A stretch of DNA of 64,000 nucleotides, taken from NCBI RefSeq assembly GCF_002865645.1, contig NW_020194628.1, forward strand, positions 186,001 through 250,000, read 5' to 3'. The notes below the pieces were generated by a model. It was not told the origin of the DNA and did no database searches. It saw only the letters and a program-made list of their open reading frames with translations. Below, in pieces: positions 32,801-42,814 of this stretch. Every line of letters begins with the position of its first letter. The first letter of the stretch is position 1. The position numbers and the translations under genes were made by a program. The stretch is from Hyaloscypha bicolor E (lineage: Eukaryota > Ascomycota > Leotiomycetes > Helotiales > Hyaloscyphaceae).

Positions 32801-34077
32801 TAACGTCTTACCGGGGTTCTAGACCCTCGGTCCACCAGGTCTAAATTTCTGTTGTTATGTGATCGCACGGTCCCCCTTTTTGTCTCGGTTAGGTTCGGTC
32901 AGCACTTGGCGGGGTAATCTTGCAGCTTGGGTCACGGGGGTGGTGGTGGTGGGGCGAGAATTCGGTGTCCTCAAAAGTCACTGAAAACTGGTGATATCGG
33001 TATACTCCATCACGCTTGAGGCTGCCGAACATGAAATGTGCACTTCTTTCGCATCGAGAATATCATCCACTGCAATGTACCTTCGATCATTCCCCTTACG
33101 AGATGGAATTTCCATCTGACAGATCATCCATCTCCAATTCACGAAACCCTTTTGCGTAATACAGTTGGTAACACCGCCTAATTTCGATACTTCAATTGCC
33201 GATCGATGAGAAAGGTGTTCGCCACAATCACCACATTTTCGTGCTCCATCGACACGAGGCAATCAGAAGGTTTCTGTGTAACCTCTCGCTACTCCCTCGA
33301 CCTCGTCACACTGCATACACAGAGACAGGGCATCAAGTGAAGTGCCGGAAGAACCGGAGCATTTATTCCTACTTGTTGATCGTCGCGTTGCATCGAATGA
33401 GAGCCGCCGCAGATACTGCGAACCCTCGAACGAGGTTGCAATATGCTCAGAAACCCTTGGACGGCATTAGTAATGCTTGCTCGCGTTTATGCCGGCATCT
33501 AAGCTAATGCCAATCAACTTCCCTCGTGGCTTGATTTTGCGATCCCGTGCCCACAGAGAGGGTTCGGAAAGCTCGGAGACCCAGCCCCAAGAACCTCAGA
33601 GATCAAGAAAGAATTTTTCAGATCATCTTACCAGCATCTCACCGTCGCTTCCGACGAATTGTGCTTCAGTGCCGTTCAACGCGGAGGCAGATTGGCCGCC
33701 ATGATTTCCTGAATAGCTTCATCACATGTTCCCACATGCCACAGCTACCGCCCTTCATCGTCTGATTGTGGAGCTCCCCAGCATGAAACTCGCCCAGGAA
33801 GTTCTGTGGTTTCCAATCATTGAGATTCGCTGTGTCTCGAGGGCCAAATGCAAAGTAAGCCAGTCAAGAGTTTTTCCCGGCAAGGCTTGCCTGTCTCCCA
33901 GATGCCGAATTCCGATGATTCATTATGTGATGCCCACCAATACTCGGCCATTTTCCCATCTGGTGGAAATTATATAATTGCAGCCTTTCCCCTCCTTACG
34001 TGTTCAGAGATCACAACCCTCTCCTAAAATTGTATCACATACTTACTCAGCCTACACAACGCGAAGAACCAATCAAG
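32801..34077. promoter_or_regulatory. Region upstream of the opsin-related gene
   Basis: This holds 1.3 kb without a supportable gene. A TATA-like TATATAAT lies at 33971-33978, about 100 bp before the start codon of the opsin-related gene, and could be its core promoter. A GT-rich run (GGTGGTGGTGGTGGGG) is at about 32938-32954. A minus-strand frame at 32978-33262 contains a CxxC pair (RKCGDCGEH) but has no recognised domain. Confidence 0.35.
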
Positions 34078-35002
34078 ATGAGTCTCTTCACTCGCAGCAA
34101 TGATGCTCTGAACATCAATCCTCCAGTCGGCAACCGACACCTCACTGTTGGGGGTTCAGACTGGCTCTGGGCTGTGTGTGCCATCTATTCGTTTTCCTTC
34201 CTCGTCGTCGTCGGCCTGACATACTTCGCCAAGAGCGGTGAAAGGATCTTCCATTACCTGTTCACGATCTCTCTGTTCACCGGTGCTATCGCATACTTCG
34301 CTATGGCTTCTGATCTCGGTATTGTTGCCGTCCATATTTCTGACAACCTCTCCTCGCCTGGATTCCGGGAGATCTTTTATCCCAAGTATATCAACTGGTA
34401 TGCTCTTCTCCCCCTTCCTATTTCCACCTTACAGCAGCATGTTGATGATGTCCTGTTAAAGGTTTGTGGGCTGGACCCCTTTGGTCATTGCCCTGGGCCT
34501 TATCTCCGGCGTCAGCTGGGCAACCATCGCCTTCAATGTCGCTCTTAGCTGGACCTGGGTTGCGTCCTGGCTTTCCGGCGCCATGACCGCGACGAACTAT
34601 AAATGGGGCTTTTTCGCCTACGGCATAGTCGCCTACTTCCTCCTCGCCGCCTCCCTCTTTGGCACCGGCCTTATCACGGCCAAGCGTCTGGAGGTCCATC
34701 GCCACTACACGATGCTCGCTGGCTGGGCCGTCTTCCTCTGGCTCCTGTACCCCATCGCCTATGGTCTTGATGACGGCGGAAATAAGATTACGGTTACTGA
34801 TGGATTTGTCTTCTTCGGCATCCTCGATGTGCTTCTTGTTCCCGTGTTGGCATTTGGCATTATTGTGCTGAGCTCAAGATGGGATTACCGCAAGATGAAT
34901 CTCTACTTCACGCAATATGGGCGTGTTGCCCAGGGTCCCGATCTCGTTGAGCACGAGAAGGCGGCTCCGGCTCCCGTTGCTGCTGATGAGCAGACGGTTT
35001 AG
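34078..35002 (+). CDS. Opsin-related protein (HSP30/YRO2/MRH1-like), no retinal lysine
   Basis: This is a seven-TM membrane protein of the microbial-rhodopsin fold. There are two exons, 34078-34397 and 34462-35002, with a 64-bp intron splitting the Trp codon, for 286 aa. Helix C reads YPKYINWFVGWTPL: the Arg and the proton-acceptor Asp of true pumps are replaced by Lys and Asn. Helix G reads FFGILDVLLVPVLAFG: four residues after the conserved Asp, where the Schiff-base Lys belongs, there is Val. The protein should therefore not bind retinal and is an opsin-related protein, as in the yeast stress proteins Hsp30, Yro2 and Mrh1. Its role is probably in the plasma membrane under stress. The tail is short and Ala/Pro-rich. 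Confidence 0.88.
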
Positions 35003-35441
35003 GGTTCCTGAGGGGCGTGAAAGGGGGAACCGCTTGGTTCAGTGGACAGAGGCAGATCGCTTGTTAATGAAAAGTGGGGAGTAAGAGCGAGGAGTCTGGA
35101 TAATGAGGATGGCGGCTGGCCGAGACTTAATGTTTAATATCTCATCTAATACATGTATCTAGTTCGACGCACAATACCCATTCGTTTAGATCTTTGAAAA
35201 AATCAAATTGATCCAACACTTGAAATCTTGGTATTGCGTGCATGAAAAAAGTCCTGATATCCCAGATCCTGATATAAGTTTATTTACACCCATAACAGAA
35301 GCATGTCGAAGTTGTCCGTCAAAAGTCATGAGATTTGGGTTTAAAAGAAGTTATTGTTAGAACTTTACGGGATAACATATTGTATTTGTTGGCAACTAGG
35401 CAATATCATTGATGAAATATCTCCCAGCGGTGTCACCATCT

Positions 35442-36016
35442 TCACCCCACGAAGAGTGCAAGGAATGCAAGTACGACTCCTATAATGCTACAACCAATTG
35501 TGATCTTCTCGCTTGATGACAATCCACCGATGCCGCCCCCACTCCCTCCAGTTGCAGAAAGTCCCAGCTCCTGACCCCGGTACTGCCAGCGTTGAATGAA
35601 TTGCAAAAGACGAGATTGGAGTCACAGAGGAAGTAATTGCTTATGTTTGCGTCAGCACATTCATACTCATGTCCAAAGCAAGTCCGCACCGCTGAGCACC
35701 AGAGCAGCGCGCACTAGCACGACCATCATTTTCAGAGGCCACTCACTCATGCTTGTCGTCAGTGTCGACGAATCTGATTTCGATGCCATGATACTTACTA
35801 CAACTACGATGGCGTGCTCCATTGCTTCCATCGGGACAATTGAGAAGCCAGTATTCGCCACAATTGATGCAGGCCTGCACATAAAGTCGCACGGTAGAAA
35901 AAGGCAGGTGCTTTGGTGAGGGAGACTGTGCCACCGGCGTAGGCTTCGGGAAGAATCAAGGCGAAGATGACAAGAACGTGGGAGATGGCAGCTGATAAGC
36001 TTTGCGGAGGTGCCAT
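35442..36016 (-). pseudogene. Secreted Cys-rich, C-terminally anchored protein gene, broken frame
   Basis: Three pieces form one plausible protein but lie in shifted frames. Piece 1 (from 36016) is a signal peptide, MAPPQSLSAAISHVLVIFAL, ending around AYAGG. Piece 2 is Cys-rich (YVQACINCGEYWLLNCPDG, then RHRSC) and continues after a 107-bp intron (35798-35692) with CFGHEYECADANISNYFLCD. Piece 3 is a Gly/Ser linker plus a TM segment (ITIGCSIIGVVLAFLALFVG) and the stop at 35442. A shift of one base at a run of five A on the plus strand (35898-35902) separates pieces 1 and 2, and a second shift near 35575-35578 (four C) separates pieces 2 and 3. It is either a young pseudogene or two assembly errors in homopolymers. 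I do not recognise a named family. Confidence 0.5.
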
Positions 36017-36465
36017 TGTGTGGCCAGCAGCAAAGGAGTGTAGGCTCTTCCCTGGAGAGTGGGAAGTACGTCCGAAAGATACTCTTTCTCCGAGCAGTTT
36101 GGTTTTCCTGCGTTACATGTTTTGAGCCTGTGAAGCCCGAAAGACAGCCCAGGTAGCTGCACTTATTGCTCCATTGAGTTGGCTGTTGTAATTTTGGAGA
36201 GAACAACAAGATTTACCTATGTGAAGTCGGGCGCAGGGCTACTTGGCACCGCCAGCCCGATTTGCTCTGCCTCGGTCAATTCGGACAGGATTTCCTGCTC
36301 AGAAAAGACGACAAATATGTGGCTAGGATACGACCACTAAGGCGAGGTATCGATAGCAGGCCATAGCAGGGCAAGGGGTTTTCACAATGCAAGGACAAGT
36401 AAAGCGAACACATGAAGGGTATCATTCGAGCAACACACACGTCGCTTTCAATCTCACGCAGTCCA

Positions 36466-38112
36466 TCAACTTGTAAAGAAAACCACCAAGAACCCCACCC
36501 AGCTTCCAACAACTCCAACCGCCGAATAACTACTCATAAACATCAACGGGAGAAATTCTAGCCTGCTGCCCCAGATAACTCCATGTAACAGACTACAATA
36601 CACAATCAACGGGATGCTGACCGCAATATACAACGTGCTAAAGCGATCCAGCAGGAACACCCTCGGTTTATTGCTCGCTGGCGCCAGGCGATCAAAGGCT
36701 AACAAGAACCCCACGAGCCAAAAAATTGTGTACACTGTTTTGATAGGAAACTCGGCTGCCGTAAACAGAAGAGGGAAGAGCGAGACATGGCCAGCAACCG
36801 CGAGCGGGCGGAAAGCGCCTAGGTATCGGCGGTCTTTGAGTGCGATGAGCGAGAATGGAATGATGACGAGCAGGATAGCTTTCTCGTGGACATGCCAGCC
36901 GAAGAGGAAGGATGCGTAGCCGCAGAGGGTGACAGAGCCGATGAATGTCTCCCAGGTTGGGTCGAAAAAGAGCTTTAGTAGTGGGATTATTTGGAAGAGG
37001 AGGGTTAAAGCGAAAGTTGTTCTTGCTGTTACTTCGGGCAGGACTGCGAAGGAGGTGTCTCCGACGAGGCCGCGGGTTACACTTGTGAGCGCTTCCTCAT
37101 TGACGGGAAGGTTGAGGCGGGGCGCAACTTGGATGATTGTCAGAAGGTGTCAGAAAGGAGGGAAGGGGAATCTACTGAATATTAAAAGGCGATCTGTGAA
37201 AGAGTAGATCGCCCAGATGTTAGGGGCCCAGTATGCGTGACAAAGACCACGAGAGAAGGGGAACAGTCTGCTCAACAACTGAGGTATTTGTCCCCAGAAT
37301 GCAAATGGTCCGAAGGCTGCTCCAAAAATGGCGATTATCCCAGTCCCGAGCTTCACAGCGTTCCCAAATCTGACTTGAAAGATTGATTTGTGCCCTAAGC
37401 AATATGCGCGAAGGAGGTAGACGAAGTATGCCGGGGCTAGATAGAGGTAGATGTGCTTGAAGCAGAGAAGAGCGGCGAAGAGTAGTCCACTGGCCAAGCG
37501 AGCCGATTTATCCCTCGCTAGGACGAGAGAAAGAATCAGTAGACCGTACATAAAGCCATTGTATTGGAAATGGATGTGGTCGATGATCAAGAGACCTGGG
37601 GAGAGGAGGATCGAGAGGGCAGCGGCGTGGGAGGGACGTTTGAAGGCTGGCGGGGCAGATTGAACGAAGCTTTGGGAATCAGCGAGATGGCCTTGAATAC
37701 TACAGACACGACTTACAGGTGCAGCGCATACACCAGAACCAGCTCGGTGGCTATCACACTCGCTCTCTGGAAGTATACCGTCTGCCAGCTCTCGTATTCC
37801 AAATTATACACCCTTAACATCGCCGGATCCATCGCCTTTGCGAACTGCGAGAGGAACCATTCGAAGTACGCAAAGAACGGCGGGTAATCGAGTGTCCATT
37901 CCGAAGTCTTTTCGAAGTACCATTCTTGAATTGGCAAGCTGTTCGTGATAGCCAGCCAATTCCTATGGACTTCGAAATCTGTGGATTTGCTTCTTTCATC
38001 AGATGTTGATCAATTCGCGCGGGAAGAAAACGTACTAGGCTGGGAAGAGCAGCACTTTGAAGGCAGTGGCCACGATCGCACATTGGGCTATCGAGGGATA
38101 CAGGTCTGCCAT
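36466..38112 (-). CDS. ALG8: ALG8, dolichyl-P-Glc:Glc1Man9GlcNAc2-PP-dolichol glucosyltransferase
   Basis: This ER-membrane enzyme (GT57 family) adds the second glucose to the lipid-linked oligosaccharide for N-glycosylation. There are four exons: 38112-38036, 37989-37717, 37669-37176 and 37127-36466, with introns of 46-48 bp, for 501 aa with many TM helices. Diagnostic blocks are [32 protein letters not shown], the basic/aromatic [16 protein letters not shown], and [17 protein letters not shown]. The last block together with the DYPP motif separates ALG8 from ALG6 fairly well. The first intron ends in AAG at 37990; the next AG downstream would cut out the KSTD residues, so I used the upstream one. 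The gene is divergent from the cargo-lectin gene. Confidence 0.9.
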
Positions 38113-38648
38113 TGAGACATCTCCTCCTGCTGTCTTTTCTCTTGATGTTAGGGGAGATGCATCTCGTTCCGCCCACGCGTCTGGCCTCTAAATTCCACCC
38201 CCAGCTAGCTGCGCCGCGCCGCGTAGCCTTGCACCAGAGACAGGGGCTGCAAGCGCCTCATTGGCCCACCGCCACAGCTTCCCTCCTGTAAATACTCCCA
38301 GCCTGCTATGGACGCTGCCTTCGTACCCTCTGAAATCGTAGTCAAGCACTTCGTCTCGCACAAGTTCACGCTCGAGATCGGGCCCTCGATCACGGCATTG
38401 GGACGGCCGCTCGCGAAACTGATACTTGCCACGGTTGTGATATATTGCGTGGGTGATATTGCGAGAGTGTCGCTGCAAGCTGTCCTCAAGAACAGCCGGC
38501 GAGGTACAGAAGACGGCACTTAGCAAGCAAATACCCCTCGAAAAAGCTTCACCCATGAAAAGAATTTTGCTTCTCTGTCTTTCGTCTTGATTTCTGCTGA
38601 GCTTCAGGGATTCCTTCTCTTTTGGTCCAGGGATTAAGAGAGAGCAAG
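38113..38648. promoter_or_regulatory. Shared divergent region between ALG8 and the EMP46/47-like gene
   Basis: Only 536 bp separate the two start codons, which face away from each other, so the promoters must lie close together or overlap. A 71-codon plus-strand frame lies inside and is listed separately. Both neighbours work in the early secretory pathway, so co-regulation is possible but not shown by any motif I can name. Confidence 0.45.
38308..38523 (+). CDS. Possible small one-TM protein (71 aa)
   Basis: The frame encodes MDAAFVPSEIVVKHFVSHKF, then a hydrophobic segment (LAKLILATVVIYCVGDIARV) and a basic C-terminal tail (LKNSRRGTEDGT). The composition is protein-like and the single TM would suit a small organelle membrane protein. 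It sits in the divergent promoter space of ALG8 and the lectin gene, and the minus strand is also open here, so it could be chance. I do not recognise it. Confidence 0.35.
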   Translation: MDAAFVPSEIVVKHFVSHKFTLEIGPSITALGRPLAKLILATVVIYCVGDIARVSLQAVLKNSRRGTEDGT

Positions 38649-40129
38649 ATGTATTGGACGGCGCCTTTTTCGTCATTTGCTGCTACTATCTTCTTTGCTT
38701 ATGCGCAAGCTTCCTACCTCAGTAACGACTTAAGCTTTGGGCATAATGGCAAGTAAGTTCCTCCCTTCAACTATTCCTTCTCTTTTCCCAGTTGATTGAC
38801 CTTTGAACAGCATCTCTCCCAACTTACGCGCCGTTCCTAACTGGCATCTCCTTGGCAAACCCAACGCCCCGGATATCCTGAAAGACAAGCTGGTCCTTAC
38901 GCCTCCCTACCCAGGGAATGTGCGCGGGGCCATATGGACAGAAAAGCCTCTGCTGCACTCGAATTGGGCGGTAGATGTGGATTTCCGGGCAACGGGCCCA
39001 GAGAGAGGAGGAGGGAATCTGCAGGTATGGTACGCGAAGAACGGGCAGAACGATATGGGGACGAGCAGCATATACACAGTTGGACGCTTCGATGGTTTAG
39101 CACTGGTTATTGACCAGTACGCTGGATCCGTAAGCTTCCTTCCCCTCCCCAAGTCCAAGAGGAATGCTAACTCAAGAACCAGGCTGGCTTCATAAGAGGC
39201 TTCCTCAACGACGGAACAACAGACTACAGTCACCACCACAGCGTCGACTCCCTGGCGTTTGGGCACTGCGACTACTCCTTCCGCAACCTCGGGCGTCCCT
39301 CACGAATCATGCTCAAGCACTCAGACAACATGTTCCGTGTCGAGGTCGACGGAAATCTCTGCTTCGAATCCAGCAAGATCAAGCTCCCCCTTGGCTACAA
39401 CTTCGGCATCACAGCCGCCAGCGCAGAGAACCCTGATTCCTTCGAAGTCTTCAAGTTTGTCACTACGACCGAGTCTCACACGCCCGACATCCAAGACCCC
39501 AATGCCGGTGTCCAGAACGCCGGGATGTCGCCTCCTCCAGCTACAAACCAGATCCCAACCCCAAATGAAGCTAAGAACGCAGGCACCTCACCAAACGACA
39601 ACCTTTTCTCCGACCCTCCTGACGCCCCCGCCTCCCAGTATCAAAGCTCGGCTGAGCAATTCTCAGATTTGCATAACAGACTGCAGTCCCTGATGCGGAA
39701 CATCAACGCCGTGCACAAGACGAGCGATCTGCACTCCCAGCAAGCGCAAGTCAGACAAGAGGAGATGATGGGGCATATTGTACGCATGGACAACACGCTT
39801 GATCGGATCGAGAGGTTGGCGAAGAAGATCGAGGAGGTGCAGGCGGATGTTAGGCAGACGAAGAGTGATTTGCATAATGCGTTGGACAGGCATGTGGCCG
39901 GGTTGAGAGGGGAAGTTAGGAGTACGCATAGTAGTAAGTATCTTCATTTGCTCTACTAGCTGGTGGGAAAATGGCTAACAGGATTCCAGCTATGTTAAGC
40001 ACAATAGCGAGCATGGGCACAGGACTAGGGAAGTTCGTGCTCGTGGTTCTAGGCAGCAACGGGTTGTTGGTGCTGTGTTACCTGGTGTACAAGAGACGAA
40101 AAGCGAATGCGCCCAAGAAATACTTGTGA
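38649..40129 (+). CDS. L-type lectin cargo receptor (EMP46/EMP47/ERGIC-53-like)
   Basis: This type I membrane lectin cycles between ER and Golgi and helps export glycoproteins. There are four exons: 38649-38752, 38811-39129, 39183-39933 and 39990-40129, with introns of 53-58 bp, for 437 aa. An N-terminal signal peptide (FSSFAATIFFAYAQA) is followed by the legume-lectin-like domain (NWHLLGKP, GAIWTEKPLLHSNWAVDVDF, FDGLALVIDQY, AGFIRGFLNDGT). A long coiled coil follows (about residues 290-390; LHNRLQSLMRNINAVHKT), then one TM segment (GKFVLVVLGSNGLLVLCYLVY). The protein ends KKYL, a dilysine KKxx signal for COPI retrieval to the ER. The gene is tail-to-tail with the PEX26-like gene. Confidence 0.9.
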
Positions 40130-40356
40130 GGACCAGACGAAAGAGAATGGGAAAGGGAAATGTGGATCATGGGTAACGGAGTTCTGCATGTTGATACCGA
40201 GGCACGGAGCGATGAAGCGAACAAATGAATCAAGATATGCCATTGCACGTATGTCATGCCACTGTGATGATTTCAAAAAGCCATTTGGATGAATAGACCA
40301 AAACACCGTACCATGCTTTTATATACAAGACGGAATAATATCGTACAATCGAGTCA

Positions 40357-41809
40357 TTAAATATAGCTAACCTTAACGCCCATTCCCGCCGTCTGGCGGA
40401 CCTTCAACCACCCCTTCCCCAATATCATCTTCACCCTCTCCTTGACCTCTCTCCTGGACAACAGTACCAAGACCCCCACCACAAACGCAAGCATCTGCAT
40501 CAGAAGCATCGGTCTTGTCTTAAACCCTCCTGCCATACTCTCCACCAACTTCCTCAAATTCATGACTACGTTGCTAGCCCTGGTCATTAAGCTCGACGGG
40601 ATCTTGATATTCTTCGCTGGGACAGAACACCTCGCTGTTGGCGAAGATGAAGGCATTGATCTGCTCCCTTTGGCTGAACCACCTTTCACACTCGACCGCG
40701 ATTTGCTGCTCCCCGGCCTGGGCGGCGAGTTCTCAACGCCATAATCGACCTCACTCCCTCCCACCCTCTCCTTCTTCCTCTCCTCCTCTATCCGCTTCTC
40801 CCGCTCCTCATTCTCTATCCGACGTCTTCGTGCATCCTCGATGTCTTTCTTTAGCTGCTCCTCTTGATACCTTTTCTCCTCTTTCTCCCTCCTCTCGTTC
40901 TCTTGCTGCTCTTCCTGTAAACTCTGCAAGGCCTGTAAAAATGCTTCCCTCCTCTCCTCATCCAGCACTGAGGAAATAGTGATAAAGTCTCGAGCGTAGT
41001 CCCACTCGTTGTTCCTTAGTAAAACGTGTAATGTGTAGAGTTCCAAGATCTTGACGCGCGCGTTGAGGTCTCGTGGTGTGTCTGTGCCAGAGCCTTTGAC
41101 TGGACTGGCGCCCCGGGATCGTGGATAGGGGGAGGTAGGAGTTTGCAGACGGGAGGAGATGTCTAGGTTTGGGGTTGTGGAGCTGGCGAGGTAGTTTTCT
41201 AGGCGCTGTTGGTTGGTCTTTTGGGTGCGGGCGTGGGCGAGGAGGAGTGTTGCTCTGGTGCCATTGTCAGTTTAGTGTATAGAGATAGGGGTGAGGGAGA
41301 GAAAGAAGGGAGGAATACAGATTTATCACAACATCAGAATCCACGTCCCCTTCGACCCCTCCGTATCCATTCTTGACGACCTCCTCCCAGACATCCCCAT
41401 CTCGCACCTTGCTCACCAGCCCCCTCCACTCCTTGCTCCCAAACGCCTGCTTCCCCTCGTCTGGATCCAGCTCGACGACTGCATTCAGGATTGTCAGGTA
41501 CAGACTCCACACCTTTATTCTTGTGTTGCGGCTTGCTCGTGCAATGGGCGCGGGCTCGGGGGCAGCATGTGAGTTCGTGTCGTCGGCAGGAGGTGGGGTG
41601 ATGACGGGGAGGATGGTAGAGAGGGATTCGGGGAGGCGACGCGTCAGGAAGAGTGTTGATGCTTGTCTGTAGATTTTGGAGATCTGGGAGGAGGCCTGCC
41701 GCGTCGAGGAGGAGTTGAGGGACGATATCGAGGAGGAGAGGAGTTGTGATGAGGAGAGCGTCTCCCGTGTTGGAGCAAGCGTCGTCGCGATGGAGCCGTT
41801 GGAAGTCAT
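40357..41809 (-). CDS. PEX26: Peroxin 26-like peroxisomal membrane protein
   Basis: Fungal Pex26 (functional counterpart of yeast Pex15) anchors the Pex1-Pex6 ATPase at the peroxisome for receptor recycling. There are two exons, 41809-41319 and 41254-40357, with a 64-bp intron, for 462 aa. The N-terminal helical part shows [20 protein letters not shown], then [24 protein letters not shown] and [20 protein letters not shown], which match my memory of the family. A Glu/Arg/Lys-rich coiled coil (about residues 260-320) follows, then a Ser/Pro linker and a single C-terminal TM segment ([17 protein letters not shown]) flanked by basic residues, as in tail-anchored peroxins. I used the ATG before TSNGSIATT; an in-frame ATG 105 bp upstream is an alternative. 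Confidence 0.65.
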
Positions 41810-42814
41810 GGCTGATCGTGACCTTGCTGCCAGAATTGAAGAGAAGGAAGAAAGGAAAGGGGGGCGCTGAAGAGCTGGAATGGAGTTTCGTGATCTCGCG
41901 AATGTGAAAGTCACGGACTCGATGTTGAGGACCTCGGCACATAGCTTGTAACCCGCCGATTGGCTGAACGATCGTCACTACGTGCCTAGCGTAGAACCTT
42001 ATGCAAACAACAGGGAGTCGCAGTTCAAGCTAATGGCAGTTGTGCAAAGTGTTGTTGATCATGCAAGGCGGGCGAGGCTGAACAAACTATCATCAACACC
42101 AAACAGATGGACAGACACATCACTTGACAACAAGGAAACTGATGGCTAAGGAGGAGTGCAAACGGTGCGAGTGCTGCTGTACTTCCGTGATTTAAGGTCC
42201 GCTGGTTCTCGTCCAGCTTGCTTGTTGCCTTGTTCGTTGCTGTACTTTGGGTGAAGTTTTCACCTGATGTCAAAGTGCACTATTGCTGAAAGTCTTGCGT
42301 GGTCGAAGTTGTAATCTTCTTTCTCATCTCCTTTGTAAGAGGGATAGGATGAGAGTAGCTCGTCTGGTTATTGATAGATAGTTGGGCACCGTCCGTGGAC
42401 TATTTCCTTTTCTCCTTTGCCTTCCGCCAAGAACCAGCTGCATCTTGCCAATTTTTATTGCAAGTCGACATTATTTCAGAGGATTGGAGTTAAGGTGATT
42501 GTCTCTCGTCCTCGTTGGGCTTAGCTCCGCGCTCAGTGCACAGCAAAAGCTCTTCAGATCTCTTGAACCCAATTTGCTTCCTTCCCTCAACCATCCAACT
42601 TCAACAAATGTAAGTCTTATTTCCGTCCGCAACCCCAAGACACAATTTTGAACTTGCGAATTGCGACGAGACCAACACACAAAGGAAGTTCTTGACCTGT
42701 CGTCTTGTCGCATCTTCACCAAAACCCCTTCACTTTCGATTTTGCATCGTCCCTTTGCTAACTTCGACAACAACAGACTTGTGACATCACCAACACCACC
42801 ACCACCTCGCAGCG
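41810..42814. promoter_or_regulatory. Divergent intergenic region, PEX26-like and deadenylase genes
   Basis: One kb separates the start codons of two divergently transcribed genes. A minus-strand frame at 42025-42273 is short and not protein-like. The last 200 bp before 42815 are pyrimidine-rich with CACCACCACC-type words near 42797, as expected for a fungal 5' UTR. No RNA gene was seen. Confidence 0.4.
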
